DNA of 64,000 bases. It comes from Lachnospiraceae bacterium. Its GTDB lineage: Bacteria > Bacillota > Clostridia > Lachnospirales > Lachnospiraceae. Both the position numbers and the translations under genes were made by a program. Shown in pieces: positions 60,539 to 64,000 of this stretch. Where the stretch lies: assembly GCA_021153325.1 (NCBI GenBank), contig JAGKTQ010000004.1:1-64000 (forward strand), in the 5' to 3' direction. Each line of letters opens with the position of its first letter. Positions within the stretch are counted from its first letter, which is position 1. Under the pieces are notes generated by a model. The model was given only the letters and a program-made list of their open reading frames with translations. It did no database searches and was not told the origin of the DNA.

Positions 60539-61135
60539 ATGGCAGATATTTTATACACCTATAAAAATCAAGTATATGCAAATATTACAAATAAATGTGA
60601 CTGTAGTTGTCAATTTTGTGTCCGCTCACACAAGGACAGTGTAGGAGAAGCCGAGAATTTGTGGTTTCAAAGTGAGCCTGCTTTGGAAGATATTAAAAAG
60701 GCAATGGATGAATTTGATTTTACAGGCTTCGCAGAATTAGTATTTTGCGGTTATGGTGAGCCTACATGTGCCCTTGAAAATCTGCTTGCCAGTGCAGCTT
60801 ATGCAAAAGAAAAGTACCATGTAAAAATCCGTTTGAATACAAACGGATTGGCAAATTTATATCATAAACGAAATGTAGTGCCTGAGCTTGCAAAGGTAAT
60901 AGACAGCGTATCTATCAGCTTGAACGCGCCGACAGCAGAAAAATATCAGGAAGTAACAAGGCCTCAGTTTGAAAATGCGTATCCGGCACTTTTGGAATTT
61001 GCTTCACTTGCTAAAGAGGCATTTGAGCATACACAGCTTTCCATTGTCGATGTACTTCCGGAAGAAGAAATTAAAGCATGCCAAAAGATAGCAGATGATA
61101 GAGGAATCTATTTAAAAATAAGAAAATTTTCTTAG
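60539..61135 (+). CDS. TatD-associated radical SAM protein
   Basis: 198 residues. Cluster motif with CDCSCQFCVRSH (CxxxCxxC) near residue 20, FCGYGEPT and SISLNAPT typical of the radical SAM barrel. The short length and these motifs match the TIGR04038 group, usually encoded next to a TatD-family DNase; no TatD gene is adjacent here. Role unknown. In operon with the B6 genes (15-bp gap). Confidence 0.85.
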   Translation: MADILYTYKNQVYANITNKCDCSCQFCVRSHKDSVGEAENLWFQSEPALEDIKKAMDEFDFTGFAELVFCGYGEPTCALENLLASAAYAKEKYHVKIRLNTNGLANLYHKRNVVPELAKVIDSVSISLNAPTAEKYQEVTRPQFENAYPALLEFASLAKEAFEHTQLSIVDVLPEEEIKACQKIADDRGIYLKIRKFS

Positions 61136-61179
61136 GTTTTCTTAGATAAAAGTGAGAGAGTAACAGGCAGATTTGGTTG

Positions 61180-61727
61180 TTACTTCTCACGAAGAATAGA
61201 TAAGTGAAAACCAATATATCTTATCCATGAATAGCACATAAAGAGCATCATAACAAGAATGATTATATTAGCAATGGAATAGGATATGTTTGGAATCAAC
61301 AGAAGAGCAAAAGTACCAACGTCAATTATTACCGTACAAATTTTGCCATACATTTTTGCTCCGTTCCATGCATTTTTCTTCTTTTTTAAATATAATCCCA
61401 TGATACCCATATATAATTCCTTGCATACGAAGAAAATAAGGAACAGTATCATTGTCGGATATTTGAAACTAACAGCTATTGCTAAGGCGCCCTGTGTCAA
61501 TTTGTCAGCAACCGGATCCAGAGCCTTTCCAAATCAGTTATCATATTAAACTTTCGTGCTACCCAGCCATCTAAAAGATCTGTGATCAAAGAAATTGCCA
61601 AGACTAAAAAAGAAAGGATATAGCCCTGAGGGGTGTTGGCTGTATAATACAAATACAAAAATACAGGAATCATTAATATCCTGAAATATCCCATGAGATT
61701 GGGAATACTAAAATACTCCTTTTTCAT
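61180..61727 (-). pseudogene. pgsA: CDP-alcohol phosphatidyltransferase (PgsA-type), split by a frameshift
   Basis: Phosphatidylglycerophosphate synthase makes the precursor of phosphatidylglycerol and is normally essential. Part 1 (61497-61727) contains IPNLMGYFRILMIP and DLLDGWVAR; then the frame moves to part 2 (61180-61500) starting at LTQGALAIAVSF. The break is at CCTTTCC (61524-61530 on plus): adding one G to the coding-strand GG run gives DLGKALDPVADKLTQG, completing the DGxxAR…GxxxDxxxD motif. Several helices follow. True loss would be surprising, so a sequencing error is likely. Confidence 0.88.
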
Positions 61728-61886
61728 ATGTTCCTCCCGAATGAAATGTTAAATTAATCCAATATAATACTATATAGCACAAATAAAAACGTTTTAAAAG
61801 AGCCAGTGATATGGTAAAAATGAAATAAATATTAAATAAAAGTAAATTTATCATTATAAAAATAAGCTAATTATAAAATAAAAGGG

Positions 61887-61903
61887 TACCATGTCGGTAT
61901 AAT
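61887..61903 (+). promoter_or_regulatory. Inverted repeat and -10 before the symporter gene
   Basis: TACC-ATGTC-GGTA (61887-61899) overlaps the TATAAT at 61898-61903. No clear -35. The region from 61741 to 61886 is AT-rich with no other recognisable element. Confidence 0.4.
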
Positions 61904-61958
61904 TTGTGATATAGTATATTGATATGGTTAAAAATAGGAAAGGTACAAAGGAGAAGAG

Positions 61959-63365
61959 ATGTTAGACACAATTAATGAAGTTTTAACGAAAATTGATGAT
62001 TTTGTATGGGGGCTTCCATTGATCATCCTCATTCTTGCAACGGGTATTCTTTTGACAGTCCGTTTGAAAGGATTGCAGATTACGAAGCTTCCTTTAGCAA
62101 TTAAGTACATGTTCGCAAATGAAAAGAGCGGAACAGAAGGAGAGGTTTCCAGTTTCGCAGCGTTATGTACGGCGCTTTCCGCTACGATCGGTACCGGAAA
62201 CATCGTAGGTGTTGCAACGGCTATCGTTGCAGGTGGTCCGGGTGCATTATTTTGGATGTGGGTCGCAGCATTGGTAGGAACTGCAACAAAATATGCAGAA
62301 TGTTTACTTGCAGTGAAATATCGTGTGACAGCAGAGGATGGACATGTTATCGGTGGACCGTTCTATTACATTGAAAACGGTATGGGAAAGAATTGGAAAT
62401 GGCTGGCAAAGATTTTTGCATTCTTTGGAGTTGGTGTAGGACTTTTTGGTATCGGTACTTTTACTCAGGTAAACGGAATCACAAGTGCTGTAAACAATTT
62501 CTTTGATGCAGAAAATGCATATACCATCGAGTTGTTCGGAAGAAGCTACTCCTGGTCTGTTGTGATAGCCGGTATTTTAGTTACCGTTTGTGCGGCACTT
62601 GTTATTATTGGTGGTTTAAAAAGAATTTCAGCAGTGGCACAGGTCATTGTACCATTTATGGCAATTACATATGTTGTAGCAGCTCTGTTAATTTTAATCT
62701 TTAATTTCAAGGCAATTCCGGCAGCACTTGTTACGATTGTAAAAAGTGCTTTTGGACTCCGTGCAGTGGCAGGTGGAGCAATTGGAGCGATGATAGTCGC
62801 CATGCAGAAGGGAATTGCAAGGGGTATTTTCTCCAATGAAGCAGGTATCGGTAGTGCACCGATCGCAGCTGCAGCAGCGCAGACAGAACAACCGGCACAG
62901 CAGGGTCTGATCTCTATGTTGGGAACTATGATCGACACAATTATGGTTTGTACAATGACAGGTCTTTGTATTGTCATTACAGGTACATGGGATATCGGTC
63001 TGGAAGGTGTAGCAGTAACAACAAAGGCATTCCAGCTTGGTTTACCATTCCCAGACACAATCGCTTCCTTTATTTTGATGGTTTGTCTTGTATTCTTTGC
63101 ATTCACAACAATTCTTGGATGGGATTATTACAGTGAACGTTGTTTGGAATATTTGACTGGAAACAAGCAGAAAATAGTAAAAGCATATCGTTGGATTTAT
63201 ATTCTCTGCGTATTTATCGGACCATATATGACGGTCAAGGCAGTATGGACAATTGCCGATATCTTTAATGGTTTAATGGCGATTCCGAACTTAATAGCAT
63301 TGATTGCATTGAATGGTGTAGTTGTAGCAGAGACAAAAGCTTACTTTAATAGTTTGAAAAAATAA
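61959..63365 (+). CDS. Sodium:alanine symporter (AGCS family)
   Basis: 468 residues, about eleven transmembrane helices. The family signatures GTGNIVGVATAIVAGGPGAL and GIARGIFSNEAGIGSAPIAA are complete. Imports alanine or glycine with Na+. Single gene with AAGGAG ribosome site, ending in a very strong terminator. No paired gene nearby. Confidence 0.95.
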   Translation: MLDTINEVLTKIDDFVWGLPLIILILATGILLTVRLKGLQITKLPLAIKYMFANEKSGTEGEVSSFAALCTALSATIGTGNIVGVATAIVAGGPGALFWMWVAALVGTATKYAECLLAVKYRVTAEDGHVIGGPFYYIENGMGKNWKWLAKIFAFFGVGVGLFGIGTFTQVNGITSAVNNFFDAENAYTIELFGRSYSWSVVIAGILVTVCAALVIIGGLKRISAVAQVIVPFMAITYVVAALLILIFNFKAIPAALVTIVKSAFGLRAVAGGAIGAMIVAMQKGIARGIFSNEAGIGSAPIAAAAAQTEQPAQQGLISMLGTMIDTIMVCTMTGLCIVITGTWDIGLEGVAVTTKAFQLGLPFPDTIASFILMVCLVFFAFTTILGWDYYSERCLEYLTGNKQKIVKAYRWIYILCVFIGPYMTVKAVWTIADIFNGLMAIPNLIALIALNGVVVAETKAYFNSLKK

Positions 63366-63371
63366 ATCTTT

Positions 63372-63418
63372 ATCCGCGAAGGAAGCAGGTTCGACCTCTT
63401 CCTTCGCGGATTTTTTTT
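63372..63418 (+). terminator. Rho-independent terminator after the symporter
   Basis: 14-bp stem ATCCGCGAAGGAAG (63372-63385) / CTTCCTTCGCGGAT (63398-63411) with a small inner stem, then a run of T. Very stable. Confidence 0.95.
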
Positions 63419-63509
63419 AAAAAAAGTAATTTTTTCCTAAAAATTATATATAGTAATTTCTTTTTTATATAAAATAACTAATTTTTTTATAAAGAATGCT
63501 GTGATTTTA

Positions 63510-63537
63510 TTGAAAAATTTACAAATTATGGTACAAT
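63510..63537 (+). promoter_or_regulatory. Promoter of the PAS-domain gene
   Basis: TTGAAA (63510-63515), 16-bp spacer, TACAAT (63532-63537), 30 bp before ATG 63567. The 63420-63505 stretch is AT-only and holds nothing else visible. Confidence 0.6.
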
Positions 63538-63566
63538 TTAACTATATATGAATTGAGGGAAATATT

Positions 63567-64000
63567 ATGGAAGATATAAGAGAAAAGATTTCATTCAATC
63601 AAGTTGAAGAAGTGATTAAGATTTTAAGTCCAAGTATTGATAGTTACCTTTATATCTTGGATATTAAAAATGATACATACTGTATTTCTGCAAATGCGCT
63701 GGAACGCTTTCCGATACCTACGCAGCAGTTTCAGAATGTTTTAGAGACATTGAAACAATACGTGTATCCTGAGGATTTTCAGATCTTACAGGAGGATATG
63801 ATGCGTATTATGAGAAGAGAACAGGATTTTCATAATCTGCAATATAGATGGGTGGATAAAGAAGGAAAAGCTGTGTGGATCAACTGCAGAGGCAGGGTAA
63901 TGTTTGATGAAGCCGGCGAACCGGAGTTCTTGGTAGGCTGTGTTAACGAGATTGGTCAGAAACAAAAGGCAGATAATGTCAGTGGCCTGCTTGGTGAAAC
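63567..64000 (+). CDS. PAS-domain signalling protein, N-terminal part (runs off the window)
   Basis: 144 codons are visible. RBS GAGGGA at 63555-63560. The sequence has a PAS fold: a pocket region with YLYILDIKNDTYCIS, PEDFQILQEDMMRIM and the second half YRWVDKEGKAVWINCRGRVM. It ends with DNVSGLLGET, which matches the start of a GGDEF domain (normally D-x-LTGLxNR). A PAS-GGDEF, perhaps with EAL, is therefore likely; the rest is outside the window. Confidence 0.8.
   Translation, partial: MEDIREKISFNQVEEVIKILSPSIDSYLYILDIKNDTYCISANALERFPIPTQQFQNVLETLKQYVYPEDFQILQEDMMRIMRREQDFHNLQYRWVDKEGKAVWINCRGRVMFDEAGEPEFLVGCVNEIGQKQKADNVSGLLGE

Noticed and set aside
60558..60700. CRISPR-like or short repeats in the whole window
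   Set aside because: No regularly spaced direct repeats with unique spacers were found here or elsewhere; the only tandem repeats are the 18-bp coding ones.

Overview
The window is AT-rich chromosomal DNA of a Gram-positive anaerobe of the Firmicutes, most likely a Lachnospiraceae-type Clostridium. This rests on strong AGGAGG-type ribosome sites, dense same-strand operons, ECF vitamin transporters, a DUF4080 B12/radical-SAM protein, a VanW-type protein, LytTR/DUF3021 and PadR/DUF2812 modules, a TatD-linked radical SAM protein and a TIGR04002-type S component. I cannot name a genus from sequence alone. No rRNA, CRISPR array or replication origin is visible.

Layout. 1-1.3 kb: 3' part of a GH13 alpha-glucanase, then tRNA-Tyr and tRNA-Leu. 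1.7-6 kb: a frameshifted lipoprotein gene and a complete ECF vitamin transporter (S component, fused double ATPase, EcfT). 6-11.9 kb: a repeat-tailed membrane protein, a cell-wall amidase lipoprotein, a SWIM/SNF2 ATPase and a permuted NlpC/P60-like protein. 12-19.7 kb: a FtsX-type ABC exporter with its two-component system, then thioesterase, methyltransferase, S66 peptidase and an unknown protein. 19.7-20.3 kb: a candidate small RNA with its own promoter and terminator, then tRNA-Phe, tRNA-Gly(UCC) and tRNA-Gly(GCC).

20.3-24.6 kb is the accessory part. A 3.5-kb integrative element sits in the 3' end of tRNA-Gly(GCC), bounded by a 22-bp direct repeat (20304-20325 and 23807-23828). It holds a decayed relaxase tail, a YhcG/DUF1016 PDDEXK nuclease and a tyrosine integrase broken by a one-base frameshift. 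Just outside its right end is a promoter-driven structured RNA of about 60 nt with a terminator, followed by a shortened Abi_2 (AbiD/AbiF-type) gene. This looks like a small RNA plus HEPN-type abortive-infection module and is the most interesting item in the window.

24.7-38 kb is rich in transport and regulation: a LytTR-DUF3021-ABC operon, a phosphoglycerate-mutase-like phosphatase, DUF378, an MBOAT O-acyltransferase with a SGNH-like partner, a Rpn-type nuclease gene with a stop at codon 2, a PadR-DUF2812 operon with a dense palindromic operator, a cytidylate-kinase-like protein, an EamA exporter, and a YtrA-type GntR ABC operon with a clear operator. 38-48.5 kb is mostly housekeeping: orphan receiver, galK, DUF4080 radical SAM, nth, a DnaQ-like exonuclease, a VanW-family protein, an AIR-synthase-like protein, an Lrp regulator with aminotransferase, and trmL. 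48.6-53.1 kb (minus strand) is mutS2 followed by a response regulator and histidine kinase. 53.3-64 kb carries an HtrA-like protein lacking its catalytic residues, YhaM, an RlmD-type methyltransferase, a diguanylate cyclase, a ferritin-like protein, a pyridoxal-kinase/ECF S-component/radical-SAM operon, a frameshifted pgsA, a Na+/alanine symporter and the start of a PAS-(GGDEF) protein.

Three separate genes (lipoprotein at 1.9 kb, integrase at 23.2 kb, pgsA at 61.5 kb) are each broken by what looks like loss of one base in a homopolymer. pgsA is normally needed for phospholipid synthesis, so read or assembly errors should be excluded before these are treated as true pseudogenes.
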